64,000 nt of DNA from Vitellaria paradoxa (taxonomy: Eukaryota; Streptophyta; Magnoliopsida; Ericales; Sapotaceae): the NCBI GenBank assembly GCA_019916065.1, contig CM034240.1:19329894-19393893 (forward strand). The letters run 5' to 3'. Below are positions 43,416-57,000 of the stretch, one piece after another. How positions within the stretch are numbered: the first letter of the stretch is position 1; every line of letters starts with the position of its first letter. The translations under genes were made by a program, and so were the position numbers. The notes below the pieces were generated by a model, which had not been told where the DNA came from, did no database searches, and saw only the letters and a list, made by a program, of their open reading frames with translations.

Positions 43416-43773
43416 TGTTAGGATTAAAAAGAAAATTAATCAAAATAAGGCAAGAACAAAACATACCAATTTAATGCAGTTTGACACTCTTGGCATATAT
43501 CTATTGTAGCAAAAACAGAACTTCACTATATATTAACCATGGTAGGAATACAACACTCTTTGCCTCTCTATTTCTTTGGACTTTTTGGAACTAAAGGAAA
43601 AACTATAGAATCCTTCCACTGTCTCTCCATATAAACAATTAAGAAGGAAAAATAAGTACGGCATTAAGCTAGCAAGTGAGTTAAACCAACCACCCAAAAA
43701 TTGATGACCATTTAGTTGCAGCATGAATGAGTTTGTAACTGCTGCTCTGCCATTAAAGGGTGAAGACCCAGTA
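43416..43773 (-). repeat. Copia-3 5' LTR
   Basis: Starts TGTTAGGATTAAAAAG and ends AAGACCCAGTA; the final CA has decayed to TA. The same length as its partner in spite of many substitutions. Confidence 0.85.
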
Positions 43774-46040
43774 TCACTAGCCTCTTAAGACTCACAAACA
43801 TTGAATTGAATTTCTCGCTTTCTTATTGCAATTAGAAATAAAATAAAATATGTTCTGTGAGTTAAAAAAAAAGTATTCATCTTACAAATTTGGTAACAAG
43901 AAGTGTGCATATAAAAATATTATCTCTCAATGTTTTTGGATTCAAAACAATTAAGTATATAACTTTTTATGTGAAAGAGGTTGCCAAGGCAATCATAAAA
44001 AAGAGGTAGTTATCTTTTTACTACTTGTAATTAAGGTGAAAATTACTTATACTCTCCAAACATTAAAAATCTATTTTTGTAATTTTGGATTAAAGAAAAA
44101 AAAATCTATCAAAAATAACAATTTTGACTCTAAGTAAATTTAAATATTATATTTGAACTCCTTATAATTTATATTACCTACACTTACACCCCTTCATTTG
44201 TTGGATTTTTAATGGGTATTTTTGTCTTTTCACTTAAAAATTTAACGTTATTCTTAACTTCACTTTAATATAAAGTATAAGGAATACAAAAGTAGGTTTT
44301 TAAATTTCAAGGGTGTTAATTATTTTCACTTTTTAAGTACAAGAGTTAAAAAAGATATCCCTAAAAAAAAAAAAAAAAAGAAAATCAAATCTACACATCT
44401 AAATCATGAATGGTTCTCATATTCATGAAATTTAATAAAGTATTTCTTTTCATGATATATATACTCTTTTATTAGCTTCTTTCGCTCCATAACAGCTTTA
44501 ATTTTCTAAATAAAAAAGAGTAATATGAAGTGAAAAAAACTAATAGAACAATGTAAATATCCTCAACCTTAAAACTTTATGGGCCTTAATATATATACTA
44601 GAAAAATGCACGTGTGTTGCATGTGAATATTTGTTCTTTTATATATCTAAATTAAAAAAAATAAGCTAATAATAAAAAATAAAAATATTATTTAAAAAAT
44701 AAAACCTACATTAAAATTTTTATATTTTTTTCATATTGAGTGTCTTGATAAAGAGTCCAATGCTAAAAAATTATATAGTTTAATTGTTTGGTTTATAAAA
44801 TCTATTGAGATCTATTCTTATGAATTTGTTACTAGAGGTAGCCATAATTCTGGAAATTAAATGAAAGTTAGGATAAAAACTAAGGTGATTATCTATATGA
44901 AGGATTAGAAATCTTTATTTACTATCAAACTTAAGCTGCAATTTTTTCATATATTATTAATAATTAAATGATCCAATTGTCAAATCAATAATAAAATAGG
45001 AGTTTTAACTTAAATTAATAATTATGAAAAATATTTTATTCTTATTTGAATGAATTAAAAAAATATAATAAAATTAAAAACATTTATTAATATATTAGTT
45101 TTTTTAATCCTATTAAAGTTTAATTTCTTAACTTTCATTCATGTTTCCTTTTATTTTTCAACGTAACACAAATAAGGAAATAAATTTTAAATCAGTATCC
45201 CATATTTAAAGATACATTGAGATAAAAAAGAAAATTACATAATATAAAATAAAATAATGAAAAGAAAAAGAAAAATAATTAATAAAAAAATATTTGAGTT
45301 TCTTAAAAAAAATCTGAAACTCTAAAAAATAAAAAGTATGTTTGGAGTAAGATTTTGGTGCAAAAAAAAATGATAAAAAAATGAAGTGAAAATAAAAATA
45401 AAATAAAATAAAATAAATAAAAGCAGTAATTAATATATTAAAAATTTTAAATCTAATTAATTTTAATTTTTTTAAATTTCAAATAGTTTTCTTTGCATTT
45501 TGTACTGTAACCTAAATACGAGAAGTAATTTTGAATCCTTAATCCTCTTTTTTAATATTAACAATTACATTCAAAAATAGAATAAAATTCAAAAAAGTTA
45601 AACCTAATATATTTTAATGAAAGAATTAAAAAATAAATGCATAAACAAAAAATAATTTCAATATAAAAGAATACCATCTAATACAAATAAATATAGCAAA
45701 CTCATTCGAATTTTAAATGACCCAAAAAAATTAAAAAATAATATTATACTCTATGCACTCTCTCCTCCTCAACCATGTTAATTATAAATAAAAACCATCA
45801 TAGTAAAATTCTCATAAATTTTTTCTAGGCGTGAATGATATTTTACATATTTTTTAAGCTTGCTGTATGTATTAAAATTTCATCTTGTTCTATTTTAAGT
45901 AGAAATATATTATTTAATCTAATGCATATCAAATATTTGATAATGATTAATTGAAATTATCCAAATATGTACAACTAATGCATATATTTTATACAATATT
46001 AAGATAATAATGAAAATTATATTATATTTATAGGTTACCT

Positions 46041-46810
46041 TGGCAGTGAAACTTGAAAGCCCTCTCTCTTCAGCAGTAAATTAAAATGTATAAATTGAAA
46101 ATCATGCTTTCATTTTCCATTCACCATGTAGACTGCTTAATGAGTGCACATATTAACCAAGCTTTACACATGGTTTGCAAGAAACATGCACGGAGCAATT
46201 TCATTCATATTTACCAATATAACTATTATACCCAAGCGATGCATCCTTTATACACTATTATACCTGAAAGTAATACTGAATTTATCACTTGGAAAATAAG
46301 ACCAAAATTAACATCGACACAGATATCACAACTTTGAACTTAGAACTTTCCCATAAATTTTTCACAACTCGCATCCCTTACCTGTTGCTTTGTTACTAGT
46401 TGTTCGCTCAATTCTTTAATAGCTTTGTTAAAAGGCAATTGAGAAATTAAGTCCCCATGGATGAAATTTCGAGTATGATGAATGGATGAATCATCCAAAA
46501 AAAAAAAGATTAATTGTATTAGAAGAATTAAAACAAAATAAAAAGAAAAAGTTTCATTTGTGATCATGCCCAATTACTGAAGAGGCTCTAAAAGATAAGC
46601 ATGCGACCAGCACCTAATCAAAACAAAAATCAAAGACAAATGCATTAATAAAAATCCAAAACCTAGAAAGAAAAATCTAATAAAAAATAGATAGAAAAAG
46701 TTCCAAACAAAAGAGATGAAAAATAATCACTAGCTTTGATGCCAGAAGCAGCAGTCGCTCTTCTAAGGCCTTTCTTCTGGATGATGAACCTCCCTCCTGT
46801 GAACACACTT
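46041..46810 (-). pseudogene. Possible exon-like gene fragment, unidentified
   Basis: Minus-strand pieces with apparent splice borders read GGSSSRRKALEERLLLLASKL (46740-46800, acceptor TTCACAG), LPFNKAIKELSEQLVTKQQ (46380-46500, donor GTAAGG) and LLKREGFQVSLP (46041-46080, donor GTAACC). They could be remnants of one coiled-coil-like gene, but the pieces match no family I recognise and are not linked by confirmed phases. Confidence 0.2.
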
Positions 46811-46854
46811 GACGATATAGTCAATATAAACCCAAACTAATTTATCATGAAAAA

Positions 46855-47125
46855 TTCCAATGGAGTTAGGTTATAGAGTTGGATTAGAATTAAATTAAAC
46901 TAAAAAAAAGATAATGCACTATCATAAAGAATTCTAGCGGAGTTGGGTTATAAAGTTAGATTAGAATAATGAAAGAACAAAACTGAGTTAAATTGAAAAA
47001 AATAAAATTCTAGTGGAGTTGGGTTATAGAGTTGGATCAGAATTAAGTTAAACTGAAAAAAGAAAAAAGAAAAATTAATGCTCCATCATGAAGAATCCTA
47101 GTGGAGTTAGGTAATAGAGTTATAT
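46855..47125. repeat. Short tandem array with a GGAGTTGGGTTATAGAGTT unit
   Basis: The unit, containing TCATGAAAAATTCC or a variant followed by GGAGTTAGGTTATAGAG, recurs about every 70-75 bp four times with small changes. Confidence 0.7.
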
Positions 47126-47604
47126 TAGAATAATGAAGAGTCAAAATTGTGTTAAATTGAAAAAAATAGAGGTGAGTAGTCAAAAAAAGTTTTTTAAACA
47201 TTGAGACTTTTTATACTAGTGCAGATATATATATATATATATATATTCTCAAATATGATCCTTTTAAGGCCACTTTTGCCTTTTGGGTGACCAAAAGAAC
47301 CAAACTGATATTACTTTTTTATTTAATATGACACATTTAAAATAAATTTTGTTAAAATGATTATTTTTATTATTTTAAATGTATTTTTATCTAAAAAATA
47401 TTACTTTTTCATTATTTGTTGAATGGCAATATTTTTATGCTTTAGGCAATTATTTAATTATATTCATTTGTATTAGTAAATTATAATACTCAACTTAAAA
47501 ATATAATATGAAAAATTTGTATATTGCATGCCTATAATCACAGGTATATATATGTAACAAACCATATTTAAAAAGTGATGAGATTAAGACTGAGTGGTAA
47601 AAAA

Positions 47605-48880
47605 AAAAAAAGGTTAATTTTTTGGAACTAACTACTAAAAAGTTAGCTTTTTATGTTTGGGAAGAAAAAAAAGATTAGTTTTTAGCTCCCATTTAGTAAT
47701 GTTTCCATTTTTTTTATTTTTCTGTTTATTTTAAAAATTTTATACATTAGTAACAGAAATATATTTGTTAAATCTGTTTATATTTTTTTGTCTCCAAAAC
47801 AAATGAGAACTTAAACATGAAAACCTAAAAAAAAAAAAAGGTGTTTTCACTTTATTTTTTTCTATTACAAACATTTTGTCAATTTTAATACTTTGTCTAT
47901 TTTTGTTACATCATATTAAAATAAAGTATTTTATTCAAATAGTTTATTAAACTAAAATTATTTTTAATAAATTATATAATTAAATTAATTTAATTATCTA
48001 AATTTATATGTAATATATTTTATTAATCCATTTTTAGTAAATAATATAATTAAATTAATTTAAAATTTTATTTTCTATTCTATTTTTATTAAATAATAAA
48101 ATAAAATAAATTTAATTAATTTAAATTAATTAATTTAGTTAATATGAAATACATTTTATTAAATTATTCTAATAAATCATAAAATTAATTTCATTTAATT
48201 AATCTAATTAGTTTTAAATATATTTTATTAAATTATTTTTAATGAATATCATAATTAAATTATGTAAATTATTCATATATTTTATTCAATTGTTGTAGTA
48301 AAAGATATAATTAAATTATAATTAATATATTTCATATTTACTGAATTAAATGATAAAATAATTATATTTTCTTCAATTATTTTAATAAATAATATAATTA
48401 AATTATAATTTATTTTATATCTATTGAAATACATGATTTTTAATAATTAAATTAAATTGATTAATTTAATTGAATTGTTAAATAAAATTAAATTAAATTA
48501 ATTTGAAATATATTTTATTAAATTCAATTAATTTTTTAGAAAAAAATAAAATTAAATATTTTATTAAAATAAAAAATTCAAAATTGTAAACAAAGTTGTA
48601 TCTCCAAAAGTAGTTTCATTTTTCATTTTAGAAAAAAAAAAACAGAAAACAAAAGAGAGAAAATGTAAACAGATAAATAAAAATGCAAAAAGACAACGTT
48701 ACCGAACAATCTTAGTAACTAGTTTTTTTAATTTTTTGTTAATTTAATAATTTTCTCCTTTAAGATTAAAAAAATTTAAAATATAAAAAGCTAAATTTAA
48801 TTATTTAAAAAAAATTAAAAAGTTAGTAGTTAAAAGTTAAACTAATAGATTTTTTTTTTCCTCAAATTTCTCTAACAAGC
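47605..48880. repeat. AT-rich repeat element, left copy
   Basis: Begins around GGTTAATTTTTTGGAACTAAC and contains about 600 bp made almost only of AATT, TTAA and ATTTTATT words. The stretch from about 47850 to 47990 is found again, inverted, at the right end of the window (63780-63930). No coding capacity; probably a non-autonomous transposon. Confidence 0.55.
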
Positions 48881-50620
48881 CTTCAAATTGTTGAAACTCT
48901 TTCAAGCTGTGGATTGAAGTGGTACAAGAGTAAAAAGTCTTTTTGTCGGGAGGAGCTTCTTTTACAAACAGCTAATTAAAGAAGTAATTAAATTCCTCTC
49001 ATGGTAATGGCCCTCACTTGGTAAGACGACCTCCAATTTCCTGATTTTGTGAGAGTTCCAAAATAATCCAAATACCTTAAGAATTGAAGTAGACTCTACA
49101 GGTTCAGCGAATTAATGGAAGAGTTTGATGAATTACATTTAAAAAAAAAAAGAATAATTGTCTTTTTATTTCAATACTTAAAGATAAAAATTACTTACAT
49201 TTCATAAAATTCAAAAATTTATATATTTTTGCTCCCTTTATACTTTAAACTAAATTAAAATAGTAAGTCGCGTTAAAATTTTAAATGAAAAGACAAAAAA
49301 AATTATTAAAAATCAAATAAAATTCAGGTGTAAATATAGGTAATATAAAATACACAAGTATAAATGAAATATTTAAAATTATTAAAAGTCAAAACCATTG
49401 TTTTTGATAAAATTTTCCTATGTAGGTGAGCAGTAATTATAAGATATATAAATTAGATATAGAAAGAGGTGGGAAGGATTAAAATGAGACTAGATATTTT
49501 TTAGTTGTATTGGGTAGATTTAGTACAATTACCTGTGCGTATTGAGTTAATTTTTTTTTTCTCTTTTCTTTAGATAGCCACAATTGATATTTGGCTAAAT
49601 TTTTTCTTTTCTTAGAAAGATACAATTGGTACTGGACTAATTTTTTTTTCTTGCATGGACACAAGACAATATCAATAGAAAAAAATAAAATGACAGAAGT
49701 AATAAATTTTCATTCTTTTTTTAAGGTGGACGTATGCCCCTTCTACGCAAGCCATATTTTTGTCCTTAAGTGTAAAAGAAAGTTTTTAAAATTTAAAAGA
49801 TTTAAGTAATTTTTTTTTGTTATTTAGGAGACTTAAGTAATTTTTATCGCAAGAAGTAAAAAGATAATTAAAGTTAAAAAAAGTTAAACGGATAACTAAG
49901 GATGTTTTGGGGTAATCTCATCTTGATGGAGAGGTAGAGTCCTTGCTTTTTTGGTAATTGAGATTCCGATTCAATGGTTAATGTAAACCCAACATCCATT
50001 CGAAAGTAGAGTTTATTTGGATTTTCGTTGAAAATTATCTTGTGAGCAGTTCAAGGCAATACAAATTAATTACAAAAAAAAAAAATACAAATTCGGTAGG
50101 GATTAAAAAAATAATAATTGTCAACCTACAGGGTGTTGGACAAATCGAGCCCAGTAAATGGGTACCAATTATAAAATTGGCCTGATGTTGATTAGGTCTA
50201 TTAAAAAAAAAAAAAAAAATCCTTTGTAGAATCCCCCTTTTTTCGATTATAAAAAAAAAGTTTTCTTTATAGTTTTTTTTTTTTATAAAAGTTCCTTTAT
50301 TTATAGAGTCCCCCATTTATTATAGATTTTTTGTATAATTTTTTTAATTGATTGTTGTCTGAAATACTTTTGGTATGTTTGGAGTGCTAACAAACTCCAT
50401 AAAATTCTAACAATCTTTATAAATTATTAAAATTCTCTGTCATACTTTTAATTTTTCCCATCTTTATTAATTTCAAAAATTTTCAATATTTCGTTAAAAA
50501 AATAAAAAATCCGAAAGGAGGTTAACCGAATGCGAAAATTTTTTTCACAATCGCATTCTTCGCCTCGAAAGCTTTCAAACAAGTGCCATTGTCGCTTATT
50601 TATCTCCATTTTTTTAAAAT

Positions 50621-50790
50621 CTGTTAGAATGGACTTGGATAAACCGTTCTAACGGTTAATCGGTGTAGAATTCGTTAGAACGGATTTGAAAGGCCGTTCT
50701 AACGGTTTTGGCACTGTTCAGAAAGAGAAGAAGTTTTTTTTTTTGAAACCGTTAGGACGAATTTGAGAAACTGTTCTAACGATATTAACA
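50621..50790. repeat. Three tandem units, each an inverted repeat (CGTTAGAACGG / CCGTTCTAACG)
   Basis: Each unit of about 50 bp has GTTAGAA-GGA-TTG at one end and CCGTTCTAACG at the other, so each can fold into a hairpin. Units begin near 50621, 50671 and 50749; the third is preceded by a purine- and T-rich insert. Confidence 0.7.
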
Positions 50791-52189
50791 CTATTCATCA
50801 TCAAAAAATATAATTTAAAAAGAAACACGAGACACCATTTTTTACCCCAAATTATATTTTTTTTTTGTTTTTTATTACTTTAAATGCTACCGACGAAAAT
50901 GGAAAACTCAGTCGAAAAATGGACTAAAAACCGAAGAAAATGGCAAAAAGGCCAAAAGTGTCTTTCACTCTCAAGAATTAAAGTTTGAAGATTTGTGACA
51001 TCGTTGTGAAAACGACTGATAGGTAAAAGGTTCATTTAAACTGTATGATGCAAACTTTTTTGTCAAAAACTTATTTGTAATCTAAAGGGTTTCTAAATCC
51101 CAAACGTCTCAATAAAAATATGATTTCTCTTAATTTTTTACAATAATATATTTTTAATTTTTTGTTTTTATTTTTATTTTTATTAATAGGAGAACAAATA
51201 AAAAAAAGAAATCTGTTAATTAAAAAAATTAACGCAGCCAAGGGTCAATGATAATTTTATAAACGTAAGTTTCGACGAAAATTTCAAATGTTTTCTTTAT
51301 CAAAATTTGTGTCAATATTTCTAATATTTAATGCTCAATCAAATTTGCAAGTGTTTTCATGATAAAAACACTATAAGAATGCATGCAATTTATAAAAAAA
51401 ATCATTGTCTTTTCTTGAAAGAAAAACAATGCATTAGCCATGTATTTTGAAGGAAATAGATACATTCTTCATGTATTTTGAAGGGAATAAATATATATTT
51501 TCTGCACCGATGATGACTTTTGGAGGAAAAAAAATTATAATTGTTCAAACACACAAATCGAAAAATAAATAGACAATTTTGTTGGTTAGATTTTGAATTC
51601 AAACTTAAATAAGTAAATAAATATAAATTTTAACTGTCAACCAAAAAAGAAAATTAAGTATTGGATTAATCCAATTTCTAGATAAGCCAACCTTAATCTT
51701 CAATTCTAAGGCCAAGTGAGCATGTGATGGTGGGCTGATCAATCTAGCTCTTCTTTTTTTATGAATCCCCGTAAAACTTGAACACTTTTTGAGGCCTAAT
51801 CCAAGCATTCAAAATTAGCTTAAAAACCCATTGAAAATTGTCTTATAATATATTTGAACTAGGGAACACAAGTTAGGTCTATGATAACTTTGAAATTGTA
51901 AAGAAACTTGATAACATCTAAGAGAATGAGTCTCAATTTTAAAATTTAAGTGTTAAGGTGATGAAAAATTTTCTTTTATGTGGGGAATAAATGTTTTGAT
52001 GGGTCTATTGGACAAATTCTAATAGCTTTCATCATAATTCACGCTAGTTTGCATGGACATGGGTACAGTATAAACTGTGTTAAGCGCTGTTAGAAGTTGT
52101 TTCACGTTAGTCCATCAAAAAAATTATTCCACATATAAGATATGAATTTCTCTCACCTTAACACTTAGATTTTAAGGTTGAAACTGGTA

Positions 52190-52773
52190 TGGGCATAGGG
52201 TAGGTTGAGGATGGGTATGCCTATCCCTAAACACAAAACAATCCTCATACCCTACTTGATTCTTGCTTGGGATTTATTTTTACTCCCATTCTTGACCCAA
52301 ATGGAGAACAGAGATCCCTATTAGGAATCGAAAACCCGAAAATGAAAAAAAATACAAAAATTCTAAATTTCAGATAACATATTCAAGTATCAAGTCCAAA
52401 GTCCAAAAATTTCAAATTCTACAAGCCTAACTACCTAAGTATCGAATCCAAATTCTAAATTCAAATATAACTACACAAGTAACAATTCAAGTTCTAATCT
52501 ACAGATTTAAACCTAAGGCCATTAACACAAGTTTTTTTTTTTTTTTGGGTAAGTAATTAACACAAGTTAGTTAGGGAATTTTGGAATTTTTTGGGGTTGG
52601 GTAAGGTACGAGTTGTGGGCAGACTCATACTCGTACTCTATCTGATCTTGAAAATTTTTTAAAAAATGTCCTCATACCTTACCTAATACCCAAAAAATTC
52701 TTGAATTCTCTACCCGTTCAGAGTAAATATTGAGTAAGGTATGGACGGGTCGGATGAGATGGTCATCCCTAAT
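52190..52773. mobile_element. Possible non-autonomous hAT-like element
   Basis: GGGTA-rich stretches near the left (GGTATGGGCATAGGGTAGG) and, inverted, at the right end (TAGGGATGACCATCTCATCC) resemble the ends of the hAT in intron 11. Repeat matches are weak, and no 8-bp duplication could be fixed. Confidence 0.35.
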
Positions 52774-52890
52774 TAAGACCTCTCTTCTTATATATAGTTG
52801 GATTTCTTTACAGAAATTAATACATTTGAAGAAGTGAATGAAGGCCATAAATATTCACACGAAATAATTTTAATTTGAACTCACATATTA

Positions 52891-53035
52891 AGGCTCCTTT
52901 GAGGTGACAAAAATGTGAAAAATACTAAAAATTTTTAAAAATTATTTATTTTTTATCTCACTACCTAAATTACAAACTCATAACTTATTTCACTCTATTT
53001 TATTTTATTTTACTTTTTGTCACTTCAAACACACT
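52891..53035. mobile_element. MITE with TTA target duplication
   Basis: Ends AGGCTCCTTTGAGGTGACA and, inverted, AAGTGTGTTTGAAGTGACA, flanked by TTA (52888-52890 and 53036-53038). About 145 bp, similar in type to the MITE in AMSH1 intron 8. Confidence 0.7.
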
Positions 53036-53943
53036 TTAAATAATAATACGTGAATTTTACTTTAGTTTTGACTTAAAAGAGAATTCCGACCAACTCTTGA
53101 CGTAACACTTAAAATTATTTTATATTTTTCTAACTTCGAAAAAAAAAAAATTATCAATAATAAATTGCAACGCATGACGGGAGGCGGCTTTAGCATGAAT
53201 GGCCAAAGGTGTTATATTTTTCCACCTGGAGGATAAATTACTATGAATGGCAGGAGAATATCAACGGACCATGAGTACGACTGTGTTCATTTTTTTAAAG
53301 CCGGTTAGAGACGGATTAATTCAACCTTTTTTTTTTATGGCCCTTTCAATTTATTTTTTACTAAAATTTATTTTTTTTTACTTACATCGGAATACTCTTT
53401 TTTTCAACAGTAAATGTTTTCTTTTTCTTTTTAATTATTTTATAAATATTAATAACTTTAAAAAACTTTAATAAAATACTGAAAATAAAATAGAACTAAT
53501 TATTCACAAGAATAAGTACAAAGTGTTTAATTAATAAAAATTTGATCAAAAAAATAGTAAAATATAATATTTTAATAAAAAAGTAATATTTCATAAAATT
53601 TAATAAAAAAAGTTAATAAAAACTAAAAGATTTGTGGTTGGTTGAAACAAACCAATCACCCCCAAATTAATCCTCCGAAAAGTAAACGAAGGGAGGACCA
53701 CGGCGTCGAATTCACAGAAAAGTCGACCAAGACTCCCATTTGATTCGACACGGTCGTTGCTCAACAGCAGACAAACCAATCAGTGAGATTCAAACTCGAA
53801 ACATACAATAGAAGTAGAAGTAGTCGCTCAACGTTATATTTTCGCTCAACTGCCCTTCCCCTTCATCTCAATTCAATTATGATCACGGACTTCTTGGATT
53901 CCCCCTCCGCTAGCTTTTCATCCAACTGATTTCTCCATCTCCC

Positions 53944-54123
53944 ATGGGGTTTCTCTCCTGCTGCTTGTGCTGTCGCTTCCATAAGGCACCGCCGGAATCC
54001 GCCGTTGGCGAGGGAGACTTCGAGCAGTTGTTCTTCCAAATCTTCCCCGCTCTCAAAGTTGCCGTCGATTTTTCCTACCAGTTGGACCAGTTCGGTCCCG
54101 GCGGCTTCGGTCTGGTCTACAAG
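53944..54123 (+). pseudogene. Kinase exon 1
   Basis: Codes for 60 residues from MGFLSCC to FGPGGFGLVYK. The cysteine-rich start (four Cys in residues 6-10) may be acylated in a cytoplasmic kinase. Donor AAG/GTATGT. Confidence 0.8.
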
Positions 54124-56427
54124 GTATGTTTCGTATTGAATTGGCTTGACTGCCAAAACTGCCCTTCATGTTTGCTGAAATTACTGAAAATTCATTTACC
54201 GAATGTGCATTTGGGCGAGGGATTGGAAGCCCGGAGACGGTAATGGGCGGATACGAGGCAAAACCCCCTCTCTCAATTCTGTCTTACCAAACAATTCTCC
54301 ATTCCACTTCCTACCCCAACTAAAATTAATTACATTTTATTGTTACTTTTGGATGCAATGTAACAAACAAAATATATACGAATTAATTATTAATTAATAA
54401 AATAAAAATATCAATATATAAATTAATAGAATACTAAAAATATACGTTACATCACTGACATTTAAACTTCTCAATATTAAGCTAGTTAGATTATTTATTT
54501 ATTTTTTTATAATTATAAGCAGGGCAAATAATTTTATCCTACAAAACTAATTAAATTTTAGTTTTTTCTCTCTACCCCTGCCTATTATGGTAAGATCTTA
54601 GTCAAGATTTTTACTTACTTTACCATTCCTATTTTGGGTGGGTTTAGCTTCAATTCTATCCTAATTTTTATAATAATAAAAAAAAAACGTCTCATCTCTT
54701 GGTGGGTTGAACTTAGGGATAGTAATTTTTGATCCACTACTCCTTAATAGGACGGGTATTTTTAAAATTATCGAGGAATTAGACAAATTTAGGGATAAAA
54801 ATGAATTACTTGTCAAATTTAAGATTGGTAAGTGTATTGTCATGCCTCCGGTTATCAATTATCGTGTATCTACTTTTATCGTCCAATATAAAATATTAAT
54901 TTTATTTTTCTTTATTTTTGATGTACAAAATAATTGGGGTTAAAATGTGTAATTATATATTTATATCATATATTAGTTTTGCCACAGTAAACCCTATATT
55001 TGAAGTATAATAGTAATAATTTGTATCGGAGAAAAGAAGCGGGTAATCTTGTTAATTTTCAGAATGGTGATTTGTTTAAATTATCCGTCGAATACTTATT
55101 CCAATTTTATAATTAGATATTTGTTTAGGGATGAAAATACCTATCTTTGCCCCAACCCATTGTCATTCCTGGTTGAACTTTCTCATGTTGTTACCCACTT
55201 CCAATTATGGGTTAGGCCAATTAAACCCACTAAAACTCAATAATAAAAAAAAATAAAAAATCATATGCTAACGATATAAAAATTAAAATAATACAAATTA
55301 TATAATAATATTTTCGTATTGTTTTTTATTAAAAAATTTTCAAAAAATGAAAATTTAAACCAAAAATTACATTTTAATTAACTGGAAATTTAAAATTTAA
55401 AATAGATGAATTTTTATTCCACCTATTATAAAACCAGCTGCACATGACTATTTTGAATCCAATATGATATACTTTAATGTCCATTTTTTCAAGATTAATT
55501 AACTAGGAATCCGTATCAAGCCTATATTTAGGTTAATCTCTTTTGTTAATTATTGTCAATTACTTTTTGTTTCAAATCTATAAACACAAACACAATCTAA
55601 TTATATTTATTAAAAGAAAAATAATAAGTAGTCAGGCTTAGATTTTATTAAATGATGTCACCAGCTTATACGTTTTTTTGACAATTAATTAAGATTATGC
55701 ATGCTCTATCTAATTTCCATTCCTTCTCGTTTAATTGATTAGTACTTTGAACATAGTTTAATGTATTTAAGTTTGAATGTATCAAACTCACTGCAAAATA
55801 ACTTTTTTTTCGCTCAAAAACGTTCTTCTCTAAATTTTTTATTTTTATTTTTATAATTCATAATAACTTTTTAAACTCTATCTCTTATCAATGTTAAGCT
55901 CTTTTTAGTTCTACTACACTTTTTATCTAAAACAATTATCTTACACTTTATATATATATAAAATATATATATACTAATAAATAAGATATGCAAATAAATA
56001 TTTTAAATTTGTATTAACACAAACAAATAATATAATAAGAAAATAATATATAATATTTTTTTTAGACTACATAAAATATTCAAATGCGTCTATTTCTTAT
56101 ATAATATTATTAATTATAATTATATGATAGCCGTTATTTTTGCTAAAAGAAATTTTTTGAAACTAAAATTGCTAAAATCTAATGAAGATCGACTATCTCA
56201 CAAGATAGATTAAATAATTTAGTTATAATATCTATCAAATAATATTTTAGAATGTAGTGAATATCAAACTTTAATGAGTAATTTTGCTGCTAAAATAACT
56301 TCAAGGATGAGATGAGATTTTTAAAGAAGAAATTTAGGTTCGGCCTTAGCATAGTATCCAACCGTGTATGCTTACCCAACTAATTTTATTTTATTTATTT
56401 ATTTATTTTGTATATGATGTCTTGTAG
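54124..56427 (+). other. Kinase intron 1, AT-rich, no gene
   Basis: 2.3 kb of AT-rich sequence with no recognised element. Frames at 54661-55243 are not credible. Confidence 0.6.
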
Positions 56428-56638
56428 GGGTTGATGCCAAATGGTCAAGAAGTGGCTGTGAAAAAGCTATCAGTTGATATGAGACAAGAATTGAGAGAGG
56501 CCATGAACGAGGTCAAAGTTTTGTCGCAAGTTCAACACACAAACTTGGTCACATTGTTGGGCCGTTGTGTTGAAGGAACAGATAAGATGCTTGTCTATGA
56601 GTATTTGCCAAACAAGAGCCTTGACTATTTCCTTTTCG
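56428..56638 (+). pseudogene. Kinase exon 2
   Basis: Codes for GLMPNGQEVAVKKLS through VLSQVQHTNLVTLLGRC and MLVYEYLPNKSLDYFLF. It ends after one base of codon 131, which joins exon 3 to give [10 protein letters not shown]. Confidence 0.88.
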
Positions 56639-56862
56639 GTAAAAAAATAGTTCCTTCAACTTATGATTAAATGAAACATTTGAAAAATTAGGCTTAATTT
56701 ATAAGATTAGTATCTGAATTATGATCCAATATCATTTTGATTTTCTCAATTAAAATAAAATGTCACATTTTGACTTTTTAAATTATTAATTTGTAACAAT
56801 GTGCCTTTTTTATGATGATATTTTTAGCATACTTTAGTCAACTAAAATTAATACAAGTTATA

Positions 56863-57000
56863 GGGCTCGTTTGGAGCCATAAAAAAAAATCAAAAAATTT
56901 CAAATCCCTCCAATCACATTTTGCCACCTATCATTTTTATATCACATCAATCTCATCCATTGGTTTTTTTTTGGTTTTTTTTGGGACTCCAAACGCCCCC
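56863..57000. mobile_element. MITE in kinase intron 2
   Basis: Ends GGGCTCGTTTGGAGCC and, inverted, GGGGGCGTTTGGAGTCCC, with ATA on both sides. About 138 bp, related in type to the MITE at 26578. Confidence 0.75.

Larger units (their letters stand above)
40972..43773 (-). mobile_element. Copia-3: old, internally deleted Ty1/copia element
   Basis: LTRs at 40972-41329 and 43416-43773 are both 358 bp but clearly diverged. They are flanked by a perfect target duplication TCACT (40967-40971 and 43774-43778). On the minus strand a purine tract GGAGAGGGAGATT touches the left LTR and TGGTCTTAGAGTC, a decayed Met-tRNA primer site, lies next to the right LTR. The interior (about 2.1 kb) keeps only gag-like minus-strand traces (MEDSLYCKNLAEPI near 42030-42060). 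Confidence 0.88.
43779..47600. other. AT-rich intergenic DNA, no confirmed gene
   Basis: Very AT-rich, with long low-complexity tracts at 44640-46020. A (TA)n run occurs at about 47226-47246. Three related stretches with TAGTGGAGTTGGGTTATAGAGTTGGAT, or close variants, lie at about 46855-47125. See the separate entry for possible exon-like pieces. Confidence 0.5.
48881..53640. other. Intergenic, no gene seen
   Basis: AT-rich DNA with scattered small repeats listed separately. None of the short frames (49479-49809, 50035-50316, 51402-51808, 53247-53471) resembles a known protein; most arise from T or A runs. Confidence 0.55.

Noticed and set aside
49925..50000. tRNA-like B-box stretch (GATTCCGATTCAATGG)
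   Set aside because: No matching A box or cloverleaf could be drawn.
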